Source: Salinicola halimionae
Lineage (GTDB): Bacteria > Pseudomonadota > Gammaproteobacteria > Pseudomonadales > Halomonadaceae
Length of the DNA stretch: 64,000 nucleotides
NCBI RefSeq assembly: GCF_003206065.1
Contig: NZ_PZJQ01000003.1
Span: 74,099 to 138,098, forward strand
Direction: 5' to 3'
The translations under genes and the position numbers were made by a program. Below the pieces are notes generated by a model that saw only the letters and a program-made list of their open reading frames with translations, was not told the DNA's origin and did no database searches. Positions 9,079-19,800 of the stretch are shown piece by piece (the first letter of the stretch is position 1; the number at the start of each line of letters is the position of its first letter).

Positions 9079-10209
9079 TCAAGCTCGCTTGCCGAATTCG
9101 GCGCTATTGACCGTCCACTTCCGCGCCTGTTCGGTCAGCGTGATGCCCAGACCCGGGCGATCCGGCACCACCATGCGACCGTCCCGCGTTTCCAGACGCT
9201 CGTTGAACAGCGGCTCCAGCCAGTCGAAGTGCTCGACCCACGGCTCGGCCGGATAGGCGGCGGCCAGGTGCAGATGGATTTCCATGGCGAAGTGCGGCGC
9301 CAACTGCAGACCGGCGGCATCAGCCAGGGTCGCCAGCTTCAAAAATTGCGTAATCCCGCCGATGCGCGGTGCATCCGGCTGGATGATATCGGCGCTACGA
9401 TGCTTGATCAGCTCCATATGCTCACCGACGCTCGCCAGCATTTCACCGGTGGCGATCGGGGTATCCAGTGCTGCGGCCAACGCTGCGTGACCTTCCACGT
9501 CGTAGGCGTCCAACGGCTCCTCGATCCATACCAGGTTGTACTGCTCCATGGCACGCCCGAAACGAAGTGCGGTCGCGCGATCCCACTGCTGGTTGGCGTC
9601 GATCATCAAGGGCACGTCATCGCCCAGATGTTTGCGCACGGCTTCGACGCGCTTGAGATCGATGCGCATGTCGGGCTGGCCGACCTTGATCTTGACGCCC
9701 TTGATGCCATTTTCGAGCGAGCGAGTGGCGTTCTCCATCACCTCTTCGATCGGCGTATGCAGGAAACCGCCTGAGGTGTTGTAGCACTGTACGGAATCGC
9801 GATGGGCGCCCAACAGCTTGGCCAGCGGCAGACCCGCGCGCTTGGCCTTGAGGTCCCACAATCCGACATCGACCGAGGCAATGGCCTGGGTCGACAGTCC
9901 GCTGCGTCCGACCGAAGCCCCGGCCCAGACCAGTTTCTGCCACAACTTGCCGGTGTCGTTGGGATCTTCGCCCAGAATCGCTGGCGCAATTTCCTTGGCG
10001 TGGGCGAACTGGCCGTAGCCGCCGGCACGCTTGGAATAGCTGAAGCCGATACCCTGATGACCATCACGCGTTTCGATTTCGGTGAACAAAAACGAGACTT
10101 CCGTCATCGGCTTCTGACGGCCGGTCAGCACCTTGGCGTCACTGATGGGCGTCGCCAGCGGCAACAATATGTGAGAGAAACGGATCCAGCTGATGGCATC
10201 GTTGGACAT
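9079..10209 (-). CDS. Galactarate / L-talarate dehydratase (enolase superfamily, TalrD/GalrD type)
   Basis: Dehydrates galactarate (and epimerises or dehydrates L-talarate in the Salmonella relative) to 5-keto-4-deoxyglucarate. Closely matches that family: '[19 protein letters not shown]', '[12 protein letters not shown]', the KxK base at Lys173/Lys175, metal ligands Asp204, Glu230 and Glu256, and catalytic His306 in 'LAPHFAME'. It differs from E. coli GarD, an unrelated family. First gene of the dehydratase pair, transcribed from the promoter carrying the twin LacI-type operators. Together with gudD it handles both products of uronate dehydrogenase. Confidence 0.9.
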   Translation of the reverse strand: MSNDAISWIRFSHILLPLATPISDAKVLTGRQKPMTEVSFLFTEIETRDGHQGIGFSYSKRAGGYGQFAHAKEIAPAILGEDPNDTGKLWQKLVWAGASVGRSGLSTQAIASVDVGLWDLKAKRAGLPLAKLLGAHRDSVQCYNTSGGFLHTPIEEVMENATRSLENGIKGVKIKVGQPDMRIDLKRVEAVRKHLGDDVPLMIDANQQWDRATALRFGRAMEQYNLVWIEEPLDAYDVEGHAALAAALDTPIATGEMLASVGEHMELIKHRSADIIQPDAPRIGGITQFLKLATLADAAGLQLAPHFAMEIHLHLAAAYPAEPWVEHFDWLEPLFNERLETRDGRMVVPDRPGLGITLTEQARKWTVNSAEFGKRA

Positions 10210-10268
10210 CGGACTACCTCATTGACGTGGCTGAGAGGGTGACCTCCCGATTTGCCCGACACTCGTGA

Positions 10269-10282
10269 TGATTGCGCTATCA
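10269..10282. promoter_or_regulatory. LacI-type operator 1
   Basis: TGATTGCGCTATCA is a 14-base near palindrome centred on CpG (6 of 7 pairs), as expected for LacI-family sites. It matches operator 2 at 11 of 14 positions and lies 44 bases away, downstream of the predicted start point of the dehydratase promoter. Confidence 0.6.
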
Positions 10283-10310
10283 CCGTGTCGGCGAGCAATT
10301 GATGGCTCGA

Positions 10311-10339
10311 AATGTTAGCGCAATCAATTTGTATGACAA
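10311..10339 (-). promoter_or_regulatory. Predicted promoter of the aldarate dehydratase genes with LacI-type operator 2
   Basis: On the minus strand TTGTCA (10339-10334), a 17-base spacer and AACATT (10316-10311) form a plausible sigma-70 promoter with a weak -10. Operator 2, TGTTAGCGCAATCA (10313-10326), covers the spacer and -10, so repressor binding would occlude polymerase. An overlapping TTGT-ATG-ACAA inverted repeat (10329-10339) covers the -35 and could bind the GntR regulator. Confidence 0.5.
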
Positions 10340-10409
10340 GGCGTCGCTTCTCCAATTGCGACCAAAGGATGAGAATTTTCTGGTTTTCATGAAAAGAGAT
10401 CGAAGCGAT

Positions 10410-11441
10410 TCAGGTGGTGTCGCGATCGATGATCTCGAAGCCGACATCCTGGACCTGCCCTGCCCGCTCAAACGCCGGTTGCGCCATGCGCTGCAGCAGA
10501 TGCTCGGCTGCACGCTGGCCGATCGCAGCCCCATCGATACGCACGGTACTAAGAGCGGGGAAGCTGGCAGCCGCGTAGCTGCTGTCACCGAACCCCATGA
10601 TCGCCAGTTGCCCGGGCACCGACAGCCCGCGGCTCTGAGCTTCCGCCAACACCCCGAGGGCGAGGATGTCCGAGCTGCAAACGATGGCGTCCAGCGAATG
10701 GAGGTCGAGCAGTTCGGCGCTCTTCTCTCGCCCCCATGGCATGCTCGAGGGCGTACCGACTTCACGCAACTGATATTCGCCTTTCCCGGCGAGCGCCAGT
10801 CCGGAGATGAAGCCCGCCACGCGAAGCTTACCGCGTGAATCATCGGCACTGATGATGCCGAAACGGCGATAATCTCGCGCCAGCAGATGCTCGGCGACGG
10901 CACGTCCGACGGCCTCATGGGAGAAACCCACCAGCATATCCAGCGGGTCATCGGTCATGTCCCAGATTTCGACCAGCGGCACCTCGGCAGCCCTGATACG
11001 TTGGCGCGTCAGCGGAGAGTGACGACAACCGGTCAGCACGATGCCATCGGGACGGCGGCTCAGGACGGTCTCGATGATCGTCTCTTCCTGCTCCGGGGTA
11101 TAACCGACCAGGCCCAGCAGCACCTGATAACCCTGAGGGGACAGCACACCCATCACCGTCTGCACGACTTCGGCAAATAGCGAATGCGCAACCGTCGGCA
11201 CCAGCAGCGCCACCAGACGGCTTCGGCTAGAGGCTAATGCACCGGCCACTCGATTGGGCACATAGCCGGTCTGAAGCACCGCCCGCTGCACACGAAGCCG
11301 AGTGCTCTCACTCACCATTTCGGGGCGATTGAGCGCCCGCGATACCGTCATCGGCGCCACCCCGGCAACGCGCGCCACATCGGTCAGGCGTGCGCTCCCG
11401 GTCGAACGCGAGGAGCGAGGTCTACCGCCGCTATCGTTCAT
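10410..11441 (-). CDS. LacI family transcriptional regulator of aldarate/uronate genes
   Basis: Repressor with an N-terminal LacI helix-turn-helix ('LTDVARVAGVAPMTVSRALN', about residues 19-38), hinge helix ('PNRVAGALASSRSRLVALLVP') and a periplasmic-binding-protein-like sugar-acid sensor domain. It lies directly upstream of the dehydratase genes, and two matching CpG-centred operators occupy the gap. ATG at 11441 is used; a TTG three bases upstream is also possible. The 343-residue length is typical. The effector is probably an aldarate or uronate, inferred from context. Confidence 0.9.
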   Translation of the reverse strand: MNDSGGRPRSSRSTGSARLTDVARVAGVAPMTVSRALNRPEMVSESTRLRVQRAVLQTGYVPNRVAGALASSRSRLVALLVPTVAHSLFAEVVQTVMGVLSPQGYQVLLGLVGYTPEQEETIIETVLSRRPDGIVLTGCRHSPLTRQRIRAAEVPLVEIWDMTDDPLDMLVGFSHEAVGRAVAEHLLARDYRRFGIISADDSRGKLRVAGFISGLALAGKGEYQLREVGTPSSMPWGREKSAELLDLHSLDAIVCSSDILALGVLAEAQSRGLSVPGQLAIMGFGDSSYAAASFPALSTVRIDGAAIGQRAAEHLLQRMAQPAFERAGQVQDVGFEIIDRDTT

Positions 11442-11595
11442 CAATGTACTTATCCACTCGCCTATCCTTCTCTCTATCCTTCAAATCGAAACCGACTTCG
11501 GTCGCCCCCATTGAGTGCATCGCCCGGCGGGGCTGATAGCGCCATCATTCAATGTCCCGTCGACAGCGACTACACCCATTCCCCCGTCCTGCCGA

Positions 11596-12069
11596 TCAAC
11601 GGTGAGGTGGAGAGACGAACGTCTTCAGAGTTGCGCACCCTGCTGCCCAGACCTCGGCGTCCAGCAAGGCGACGCCCGCCGTCGGAAACGCCAGCCCGCC
11701 GCTGGCCGCGCCTTCCACCAGCCGCCCTGTCAGTAGGCCGACCAGGGGCATATGGCTAACGATGATCAGCGGCTGTGACATGTCCAGCGTCGTCAGCTTT
11801 TCGATGAGGAAGTCGACATCGTCATCCGGCGTGATGCCATCGACGGTCTCGAGTTTACAACGCATCGCGCCATTCACCGCCTGAGCGGTCTGACGCGCGC
11901 GATGATAGGGGCTGGTCCACACCCTCGCCCCGTCGAACTCGGGTCGCGATGCCAGCCAATGGCCTGCGCTCTTTGCTTCCTGCTCACCAAGCTGGGTCAG
12001 CCGCCGTTCGAAATCGGGAGTTCCCGGCCGCGCCTCTCCGTGCCTGACAATCGCGAGCCACCCCATCAT
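11596..12069 (-). CDS. sixA: Phosphohistidine phosphatase SixA
   Basis: Small histidine-phosphatase-superfamily enzyme that removes phosphate from histidine phosphotransfer proteins (in E. coli ArcB and the nitrogen PTS). The RHG motif is in '[11 protein letters not shown]' near the N terminus and the second catalytic histidine in '[10 protein letters not shown]'. At 157 residues it is the usual SixA size. Its ATG overlaps the gpsA stop (ATGA arrangement), so translation is coupled; a second ATG follows immediately at 12066. The frame is open further upstream inside gpsA, but homology begins here. Confidence 0.88.
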   Translation of the reverse strand: MMGWLAIVRHGEARPGTPDFERRLTQLGEQEAKSAGHWLASRPEFDGARVWTSPYHRARQTAQAVNGAMRCKLETVDGITPDDDVDFLIEKLTTLDMSQPLIIVSHMPLVGLLTGRLVEGAASGGLAFPTAGVALLDAEVWAAGCATLKTFVSPPHR

Positions 12070-13190
12070 TCGGCATCCGAAGCCAGCCCATGAGCGCGGG
12101 ATACCGCTTCCCGCGACAGCATGAACTCGACATCGCTGCTTTGTTCGCTCTCCATCAGGGCCTTGGCCATGTCCTTGGCGGGGACACCACCAAACATCAC
12201 CTGATAGAGCCCCTGCGCCAACGGCATGTAGATATCTTCCTGACGCGCCTTTTCGCACACGAGCTTGACCGTATTGACGCCCTCGGCCACCTGACCGAGC
12301 ACCTCGATCGCGGCGTCGAGATCATACCCTTGCCCTAGGGCGAAGCCGACGCGGTAATTACGCGAGAGCTCCGAAGAGCAGGTGACGATCAGATCGCCGA
12401 CGCCGGAGAGCCCCAGAAAGGTCATTGGATTGGCACCGAGTGCGACGGCAAACCGGCTCATCTCTGCCAGCGCGCGAGTCATCAACATGCTGCGCGTGTT
12501 CTCGCCCATACCCAGCGCGGCGGCCATGCCGGCGGCAATGGCATAGATGTTCTTGAGCGAACCACCCAGTTCGGCACCATAGCGGTCATTGCCAGCGTAG
12601 ACGCGGAAATAACTGCACCCCAGCGCCGCCTGGACGTAGGCCCGCGTTACGGGATCGTCGCTGGCGATCACCGTTGCCGTCAGGTGTTTCTGGGCGATCT
12701 CGGCCGCCAGGTTCGGGCCGGACAGCGCACCGATATGCGAAGAACCGGTCTCCTCCTCGATCACCTGGCTCATCAATTTGAAGCCGTCGGCCTCGATGCC
12801 CTTGGTGGTACTGACCAGAATCTGCTCGGGACGCAGATATGGCCGTACCTGCTGTAAAACCATGCGAAAAGCCTTGGACGGAATCGCGATGAAGACCACG
12901 GCAGCCTCGGCGACTGTCTTCGCCAGGTCGGTGGAAGCCACCACTGCCGGATTGATCGAATAGTCGGGCAGATAGCGGCCGTTGCGATGTTCGCGATTGA
13001 TCTGCTCGACCAAAACTTCATCTCGCAACCATTGGCGAACCTCGGCGCCATTATCGGCGGCGATGCTGGCGATGGCGGTACCGAAACTCCCCCCTCCCAA
13101 TACCGCGACCTGCATGCGCTCTTCTGCCTTGGGCTTTTCTGACTGAGCTTTGTCTGTCCTGGTTTGATCCGGCATGGTTTTGTCCGACAT
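12066..13190 (-). CDS. gpsA: Glycerol-3-phosphate dehydrogenase [NAD(P)+]
   Basis: Cytoplasmic enzyme reducing dihydroxyacetone phosphate to sn-glycerol-3-phosphate for phospholipid synthesis. Nucleotide-binding '[14 protein letters not shown]', 'VSTTKGIE', '[11 protein letters not shown]' and the catalytic lysine in '[12 protein letters not shown]' are present. The start is uncertain: ATG 13190 has a GGAAC ribosome site and adds a 25-residue charged tail made of degenerate five-residue repeats; ATG 13115 gives the canonical N terminus. An earlier in-frame ATG at 13262 is excluded because it lies in the pntB terminator. sixA overlaps its stop. Confidence 0.92.
   Translation of the reverse strand: MSDKTMPDQTRTDKAQSEKPKAEERMQVAVLGGGSFGTAIASIAADNGAEVRQWLRDEVLVEQINREHRNGRYLPDYSINPAVVASTDLAKTVAEAAVVFIAIPSKAFRMVLQQVRPYLRPEQILVSTTKGIEADGFKLMSQVIEEETGSSHIGALSGPNLAAEIAQKHLTATVIASDDPVTRAYVQAALGCSYFRVYAGNDRYGAELGGSLKNIYAIAAGMAAALGMGENTRSMLMTRALAEMSRFAVALGANPMTFLGLSGVGDLIVTCSSELSRNYRVGFALGQGYDLDAAIEVLGQVAEGVNTVKLVCEKARQEDIYMPLAQGLYQVMFGGVPAKDMAKALMESEQSSDVEFMLSREAVSRAHGLASDAE
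13116..13190 (-). repeat. 15-bp degenerate tandem repeat at the gpsA start
   Basis: Five consecutive 15-base units between the two candidate start codons. Units 1 and 2 (ATGTCGGACAAAACC and ATGCCGGATCAAACC) differ at two positions; units 3-5 diverge progressively. If translated they encode [25 protein letters not shown], a charged tail not part of the GpsA fold. Confidence 0.6.
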
Positions 13191-13230
13191 GGTCGTTCCA
13201 TTGACGATGAGCAATACCCACAGTGTAACG

Positions 13231-13256
13231 AAAAAACGCCCCGAAAACGGGGCGTT
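13231..13256 (-). terminator. Rho-independent terminator of the pntAB operon
   Basis: Stem AACGCCCC / GGGGCGTT with a GTTTTC loop (minus strand sense) and a following T run. It lies 42 bases after the pntB stop. Confidence 0.93.
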
Positions 13257-13297
13257 GATCATGGCAAGACAGTGGTTTTAGCGACACACGAGACGCG

Positions 13298-14740
13298 CTA
13301 GTCGATCATCCCGACCAGTGAATCGATACTGGATCGAGCGTCGCCATAAAGCATGCGGGTGTTGTCCTTGAAGAACAGCGGGTTCTCGATGCCCGAATAG
13401 CCGGTTCCCTGCCCGCGCTTGCACACGAAGACCTGCTTCGACTCCCACACTTTTAGGACCGGCATGCCGGCGATCGGACTCGCGGGATCTTCCTGCGCCG
13501 CCGGGTTGACGATATCGTTCGAACCGATGACGATCACCACGTCGGTCTTGGCGAAGTCGTCGTTGACCTCGTCCATTTCCAACACGATGTCATATGGCAC
13601 ACGCGCTTCCGCCAGCAGAACGTTCATGTGTCCCGGCAGACGGCCAGCGACCGGATGGATGCCGAACCGCACTTCCTTGCCTGCTGCGCGCAGTTTGCGC
13701 ACCAGATCGCTGACAGCGTTCTGCGCCTGCGCTACCGCCATGCCGTAACCCGGCACGATGATCACGCTATCGGCATCGTTGAGCGCGCTTGCCACGCCAG
13801 CGGTATCGATCGCGATCTGCTCACCTTCGATCTCGGCTGCCGGCCCCTGTGTTCCCCCGAATCCACCCAGAATGACACTGACGAAGTTGCGGTTCATCGC
13901 CTTGCACATGATGTAGGAGAGAATCGCCCCGGAAGACCCTACCAGCGCGCCGGTCACGATCAGCAGATCATTGGACAGCGTGAACCCGATCGCCGCAGCG
14001 GCCCACCCCGAGTAGCTGTTGAGCATGGAGACAACGACCGGCATGTCGGCGCCGCCGATCCCCATGATCAAGTGCCAGCCAATGAAGAAAGCCAGCACCG
14101 CCAACACCAATAGCGTCCACAAGCCAGCGCCGTTGAGATAGGCGATGGCCAGCAGTAAAACCAGCGCCATCGCCGCCGCGTTCAACCAATGCCCACCGGG
14201 AAGTTTGTGCGGCTGGCCGCCAATTTTGCCGGCCAGCTTGGCGAACGCAACGACAGAGCCAGTAAAGGTAACCGCACCGATGAACACCCCCAGCACCACT
14301 TCGACCTGCAGGAACGTCAGCTCCGCCGGGGTCTTGTGGGCCAACGTCGAAGCAAACGCCGACAGCCCGTCGAAGGAGACGCCAGCCGCCTGGATTGCCA
14401 CCACGCGGGCACGCTCCAGCTCGGCGTTCCAGCCGATGAACACTGCCGCCAGGCCGACGAAACTATGGAGCGCGGCGACCAGTTGCGGCATCTCGGTCAT
14501 CTCGACCTTGCGCGACAGCCAGGCCCCGATCAGTCCGCCGACCAGCATCATCGGAATCAGCCAGCCGTAGCCACCGACGTTGGGTCCCAGCGCGGTGAAG
14601 ACCACGGCGATCGCCATCCCGACGATGCCATACCACACCGCACGCTTGGCCTTCTCCTGATTGCTCAATCCCCCCAGTGAGAGAATGAACAGAACACTCG
14701 CCGCGATCGCCGCAGCGGAAACAAACTCATGTTGCAACAT
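13298..14740 (-). CDS. pntB: NAD(P) transhydrogenase subunit beta
   Basis: Membrane subunit of the proton-translocating transhydrogenase that uses the proton gradient to reduce NADP+ with NADH. The N-terminal part has about nine hydrophobic helices; the C-terminal part (about residues 300-480) is the NADP(H)-binding domain III with '[12 protein letters not shown]' and '[20 protein letters not shown]'. Length 480 residues is typical. It follows pntA by 18 bases and ends at a strong terminator. Confidence 0.95.
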   Translation of the reverse strand: MLQHEFVSAAAIAASVLFILSLGGLSNQEKAKRAVWYGIVGMAIAVVFTALGPNVGGYGWLIPMMLVGGLIGAWLSRKVEMTEMPQLVAALHSFVGLAAVFIGWNAELERARVVAIQAAGVSFDGLSAFASTLAHKTPAELTFLQVEVVLGVFIGAVTFTGSVVAFAKLAGKIGGQPHKLPGGHWLNAAAMALVLLLAIAYLNGAGLWTLLVLAVLAFFIGWHLIMGIGGADMPVVVSMLNSYSGWAAAAIGFTLSNDLLIVTGALVGSSGAILSYIMCKAMNRNFVSVILGGFGGTQGPAAEIEGEQIAIDTAGVASALNDADSVIIVPGYGMAVAQAQNAVSDLVRKLRAAGKEVRFGIHPVAGRLPGHMNVLLAEARVPYDIVLEMDEVNDDFAKTDVVIVIGSNDIVNPAAQEDPASPIAGMPVLKVWESKQVFVCKRGQGTGYSGIENPLFFKDNTRMLYGDARSSIDSLVGMID

Positions 14741-14758
14741 TGCATTTCTCTCCGCGGA

Positions 14759-16330
14759 TCAGGATTTCTGGAACATGGCGAGCATACGGCGGGTCACCAG
14801 GAAGCCACCGACGATATTGATCGAGGCGATCAGCACGGAGATGCCGGCCAGCAACCCGACCAGCCAGCTCCCGGAACCGATCTGCAATACGGCCCCTAGA
14901 ATCACGATCCCCGAGATGGCATTGGTCACCGCCATCAGCGGGGTATGCAGAGAATGACTGACGTTCCAGATCACCTGAAACCCGACGAAGCAGGCCAGGA
15001 CGAAGACGATGAAGTGCTGCATGAAAGACGCTGGCGCGACCATTCCCAACAGCCACATCAGCACACCACCGGCGATCAAGATGCCCATCTGGCGCTTGCT
15101 CTGCGCCTGAAATGCGGCGTGTTCGGCGGCCTTCTTCTCCGCCGGCGTCGGCTCCTTGACCTTCGCCTTCGGTTTGGCGGCAGCGATCGCCTTCACCTTG
15201 GGTGGTGGCGGCGGGAACGTAATCTCGCCAGCATGGGTCACCGTGACGCCACGGATGACATCATCTTCCATGTCGTGGTGGATCACACCATCCTTTTCCG
15301 GCGTCAGATCGGACAGCATGTGACGAATATTGGTGGCATAGAGAAGCGAAGCCTGCGTCGCCATGCGCGAGGGAAAATCGGTATAGCCGATCACGACCAC
15401 GCCGTTATCGGCGACGATGCGCTCGTCGGCCACAGTCAAATCGCAGTTACCACCCTTCTCGGCAGCCAGATCGACGATCACCGAACCGGGTTTCATCGCC
15501 GCGACCATATCCTCGAGCCACAGCTTGGGGGCGGGACGACCGGGGATCAGCGCGGTGGTAATGACGATGTCGACATCCGGCGCCTGCTCGCGGAACAGCG
15601 CCAGCTGCTTCTCTCGAAACTCGGGGCTGGAAGGCGCTGCGTAGCCGCCGCTGCCCGAGCCGTCCTGATTGTCCTCGAAATCGAGGAACAGGAATTCGGC
15701 CCCCATCGACTCGATCTGCTCCGCCACTTCCGGGCGGACATCGAAAGCCCGCACTACCGCGCCCAGACTCGTTGCGGTACCGATTGCGGACAACCCGGCA
15801 ACGCCGGCGCCGATGATCAGTACCTTGGCCGGAGGCACCTTTCCGGCCGCCGTCACCTGTCCGGTGAAGAAACGTCCAAACTGATTGCCCGCTTCGATCA
15901 CGGCACGATAACCAGCAATGTTGGCGGTGCTCGAGAGGGCATCCATCTTCTGGGCACGCGAGATACGTGGCACCATATCCATGGCCATCACTGTCGCCCC
16001 TTGCGCACGGCAGCGTTCCAGGCTCGCTTCGTTCTGCGCTGGCCAGAAGAACGTGATCAGCGTCTGACCGGCTCTCAGTCGGTCGATTTCGGTTTCGACC
16101 GGCTCGCGCACCTTGATCACGACGTCCGCCTCGCGCCACAACGCTTCCGCGCTTCCGATCACGCTGACACCGGCTTCGCGATAGGTTTCATCGTCGAAAC
16201 CGGCCAGTTTGCCAGCCCCGCTTTCGATCAGGCACTCATGACCCAGTTTCTGTATCTGTTGCGCGCTCTCGGGTGTCAGCGCGACGCGCGCTTCTCCTCT
16301 GGCGAGTTCCTTGGGCGCCCCAATCTTCAT
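14759..16330 (-). CDS. pntA: NAD(P) transhydrogenase subunit alpha
   Basis: NAD(H)-binding subunit with its own membrane segments, of the fused E. coli type: domain I (residues 1 to about 380, 'RVALTPES', '[17 protein letters not shown]', 'RPAPKLW') followed by a lysine/proline/alanine-rich linker and about four C-terminal hydrophobic helices. 523 residues. GGGAG lies nine bases before the ATG. Forms an operon with pntB. Confidence 0.95.
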   Translation of the reverse strand: MKIGAPKELARGEARVALTPESAQQIQKLGHECLIESGAGKLAGFDDETYREAGVSVIGSAEALWREADVVIKVREPVETEIDRLRAGQTLITFFWPAQNEASLERCRAQGATVMAMDMVPRISRAQKMDALSSTANIAGYRAVIEAGNQFGRFFTGQVTAAGKVPPAKVLIIGAGVAGLSAIGTATSLGAVVRAFDVRPEVAEQIESMGAEFLFLDFEDNQDGSGSGGYAAPSSPEFREKQLALFREQAPDVDIVITTALIPGRPAPKLWLEDMVAAMKPGSVIVDLAAEKGGNCDLTVADERIVADNGVVVIGYTDFPSRMATQASLLYATNIRHMLSDLTPEKDGVIHHDMEDDVIRGVTVTHAGEITFPPPPPKVKAIAAAKPKAKVKEPTPAEKKAAEHAAFQAQSKRQMGILIAGGVLMWLLGMVAPASFMQHFIVFVLACFVGFQVIWNVSHSLHTPLMAVTNAISGIVILGAVLQIGSGSWLVGLLAGISVLIASINIVGGFLVTRRMLAMFQKS

Positions 16331-16861
16331 CTGATGCTCTCCCGATATTCAGCCATGCGCCGATATTCCTCATCTGAGCGAATCGATGACACACCATTTC
16401 TACGCCAAGAATGGCAACAAAATGGAAAATTTGCCGTCAATGATTACAAACCACTGTGGTAGGTGCGGGTAGTTTTCCGGAGATACAGCAGATGAATCAA
16501 GCGATTGGGAGAAAAACCAACCCAATCAATAATTTATGATAGGCATAATAAAATCGTTATAATTAAAAGTCTCGCTAAGCCTCTGTTTTAAATGTTAAAA
16601 AACGAACCCATGGTTTTCGTTATTGGTCTTATAACCAATCGCTTATCGCAAAAAAATACCGGCTCCCTGAACCGGTACTCACGAATCATGATGGGCAGGG
16701 CGAATGCGCCACTGCTGGAACACTCCTGAAAGAGACATGATGGAAAGCGCGTCGCTTATCGAATCTGCGACAGAGGCTTTCAATGCCCTCCGTCCCTGTG
16801 CATAAGGCGGCGTGAGGCCATGGCAGTAATCCTCTGATTCTTTTTTATAGATAATATCTCA
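16331..16861. other. AT-rich intergenic region between pntA and the giant gene
   Basis: Contains the pntA promoter region (near 16331-16480, not resolved), a stretch clearly richer in A and T than the surroundings (about 16500-16640), a short ATTGGT-ACCAAT hairpin (16622-16639) and the terminator at 16650-16677. No coding region is supported. Confidence 0.6.
16650..16677 (-). terminator. Rho-independent terminator of the giant gene
   Basis: Stem TACCGG / CCGGTA followed on the minus strand by seven T residues. It lies about 185 bases after the stop of the 3027-residue gene, leaving a long 3' untranslated region. Confidence 0.8.
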
Positions 16862-19800
16862 CTATAAAATACCGACTTCTACAGCATCATTGACTCCAAG
16901 CAGACCCATTTCATCGCTCGTTGACACCGTATCCATCGATTGATCATTTTCCAGCATATAAGCCATCGTATTGCTCGACTGACTAGTACTGGCACTATCG
17001 GCCAAGGTAATGGAAAGCGTTGGAGCGGTACGGCCACCACCAGCCGCTTCAATGTATCGAGTGCCTCCGACGCCTTCTATCTTGACCGTAATGACATCTC
17101 CCGCATCAAGCCCCCCCTGGTCAACGAGAGAGTTGATTTGATTGGCCAGGTCGGCACCCGCAGTGATCTGCTCACCATCCTGCCATGTTCCTGAAGTCTG
17201 CCAGACTTCATTTTCTGCGAGATAGCCTCGATCGGTAACCGAGCCGAACCCATCGCCATTGAGCCTGTTTTCCACCGAGAAGGTCAGCGTCGTATTCGCC
17301 GAGTGCGTCCTATCTGACACCCAGTTGATAACAGCACTGTCTACCGTATCTCCGCTGTCCAGATTGACGTTATCGGGTACCGTAAATTGCAATCCGACAA
17401 TATAGGACCCAATTTCAAGATCCGGGCTGGAGGGACTAAACCCCTGCTCGATGTCATCACTGGCTTGTTCGACTACGGCTACAAAATCATTCTCAGGCTC
17501 GCTCTGTTCTGCGGGCAATACCTCCAAATCAAAGCCTGTCGTGGCGGAGTAGCCATCCTCATCGACGACCCTGACTTCCAGCACGTACCGGCCTTCGCCA
17601 GAAACAGGCATTCCTGAGAAAGTCTTCGTTTGTGTATCGAACAGAACGCCATCGGGTAGATTCAGGGCTTCATAAGTCAGCCCATCGCCATCAAGATCGA
17701 CAAAGACATCATCTGGCAGCTGGAACACGAATCCCCCCCCGGCCTCGACTGACTGGTCATCGATCGAATGATTGACGAAGGGTTCGGTATTGACCGGAGC
17801 GGTGCCGTCGGCCAGAGCAACATTGACCGGAGCACCATTGGAGATCATATAGATGGGTTGCGAGACCGGGCCTAGGGCCAACCCCTCGGAGGTATTCGGG
17901 TTGTCGATGACGGATGCTACGAAACCAAGCGGGAGGGTGTCATCTCCATCAAAGCTGGACGTGCCATTGAGGAAATCACCGTAAGTGAAGGCTTGTGAAA
18001 CGTCGGCAGTCCCACTTGCCCCGAGTTGCACGTCAACGATCTGGAACTCTGCCGCGTTGTTGGCCGGAAAATCCTTGTCAGCCAAGCGTTCCTCGACGGT
18101 AGCGGCAATACCGTTTTGGTCGTTGGCTACCGGCTGATGTCCCTTGGTCATCACTACCCGGACCCATTCACCTGCCGGGCCGCTGACGATGACAGACGGC
18201 ATCGCGCCGCCATAGGTGCCTTGCTCGCCTGATGACACCCCATTGACGGACAGCTCCGCCGTCAGATTCGGTGATGCTTCGGTGATCTGCACCTGCGCAC
18301 CCGCCTGACTGCCGTCACTCATCAGTTGGCCCTTGGCCGTGGTGCCATCAGTAAACTTGATGTAGACGTTGGAACCGATGAGTTCTGCACCGGACACACC
18401 TCCGACATCCCAGGCTGGCATCGATCCGGTATCGACGCCCACTGCTCCACCCTTGGCGAAGCCGGCAATGGAATTGGGATCCATGTCACCGCTGAAGCCG
18501 ACCACTTCCCCATTGGTAAAGCCGTTGTCGTCCGTCGCGGAAAACTTCACCAGGGCGCCCCGGAAACCGCCGTTGGCGTTCGGATTGGTCGGATCGGGAT
18601 CGGTGCCCGGCAGGAAATAATGCTCATAACCGCTGGGCTGAATGGCGCCGGTATTCCCGCCGCTGTTGATCGCCCACTCCTTGAATGCGGCATCCCCTCC
18701 CTTGCCATCGGGATCGAAAACACTATCGCCGTACAGCGCCGTGGTGACATCGAAGAAAATGGCGGCGATCTTCTTGTCGCCAGTGTTCTGAACCTTGAAC
18801 GAGTCGTTGCCGTAGTTCGATACCTGAACATTGTCGTTGCCTGGCGTCACCGTCACGAGCGCCGAACCGAGTTCGCCTTGGCCGTAAATGTCGGTGAGGT
18901 CGAGATTGGCCGTGGCAAATATCTCCTCGACCTGCGCGGCCGGTACCGGTGGTATGCCCGTATCGTCGTCGGTTTCCGTTGCCGCGACTTTCAGATAGTC
19001 ATAGCTGGCATCGAAGTTCGGACCGCTCCCGATAGAGGTCTGGGTAACGCCCACCCCGAACGTTGCGCCCTCGGTGACGATAGCCGTATTGAGCGGCCCG
19101 TCAGGTAGCGCCAGCGCCGGCAGCGCGGTCGACCCCAGAGCCTGCCCCGAGGCGTCGAGGAAGGTCATGCTGCCCGAGAAGGTCGCCACCTCGTTGGCCA
19201 CGCTCGCATCGAGCGCAATGACGACGTCGGCAATCTGCGCGACACTGACACCGCTGGGCAGGCCGAAGGCCTGCTTGGTCTGCACGCCGCCATTTTCGTA
19301 GGAATACTCGATCTGCTGGCCGCCGCCGACATTGCCGAACGTGACCTTCAGGTACTCGTCCTGGCTGAGGCTGACATTCATGCCGAGCTGCGAATACTGC
19401 GCCGGTAGGGTCGGGAAGGGGTTGCCAAACCTCAGCGAGGCGCTGAAACCGTCTCCACCGGGAATATTGGTGTAATAGTTATCGTTGGCATTATTGCCAC
19501 CTCCGGCATCGCCGTCGGTCGTTGCAATTATCAGGTTGCCACCGGTTATCGTGGCAGTGCCCGTTTCTTCGGCAGCGGTACCCGAACCGTCAGTGACCCC
19601 ATCGAACAACGCCTCGAGCGTATCACCATCATTGAATTCGAGGTTGACCGTCGAGGCATCCATATCAGTATCATCCTCGGTAATGCGGCCGATTGCCGTG
19701 GCGGATCCGGCATCGATGGTGAAGGCGGTGTCCTCGACACCAGTCAGGTCGACCGTGATATCTGCCGGACCGTTATCCTGATCATCGTTGGCCACCTCGA

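Noticed and set aside
13191-13262. Upstream start for gpsA at 13262
   Set aside because: The first codons would be the stem and T run of the pntB terminator.
14945-16462. Long plus-strand reading frame (505 codons) opposite pntA
   Set aside because: Antisense to a clearly conserved gene; the translation is rich in Arg/His and has no recognisable motif, as expected for the shadow of a GC-rich gene.
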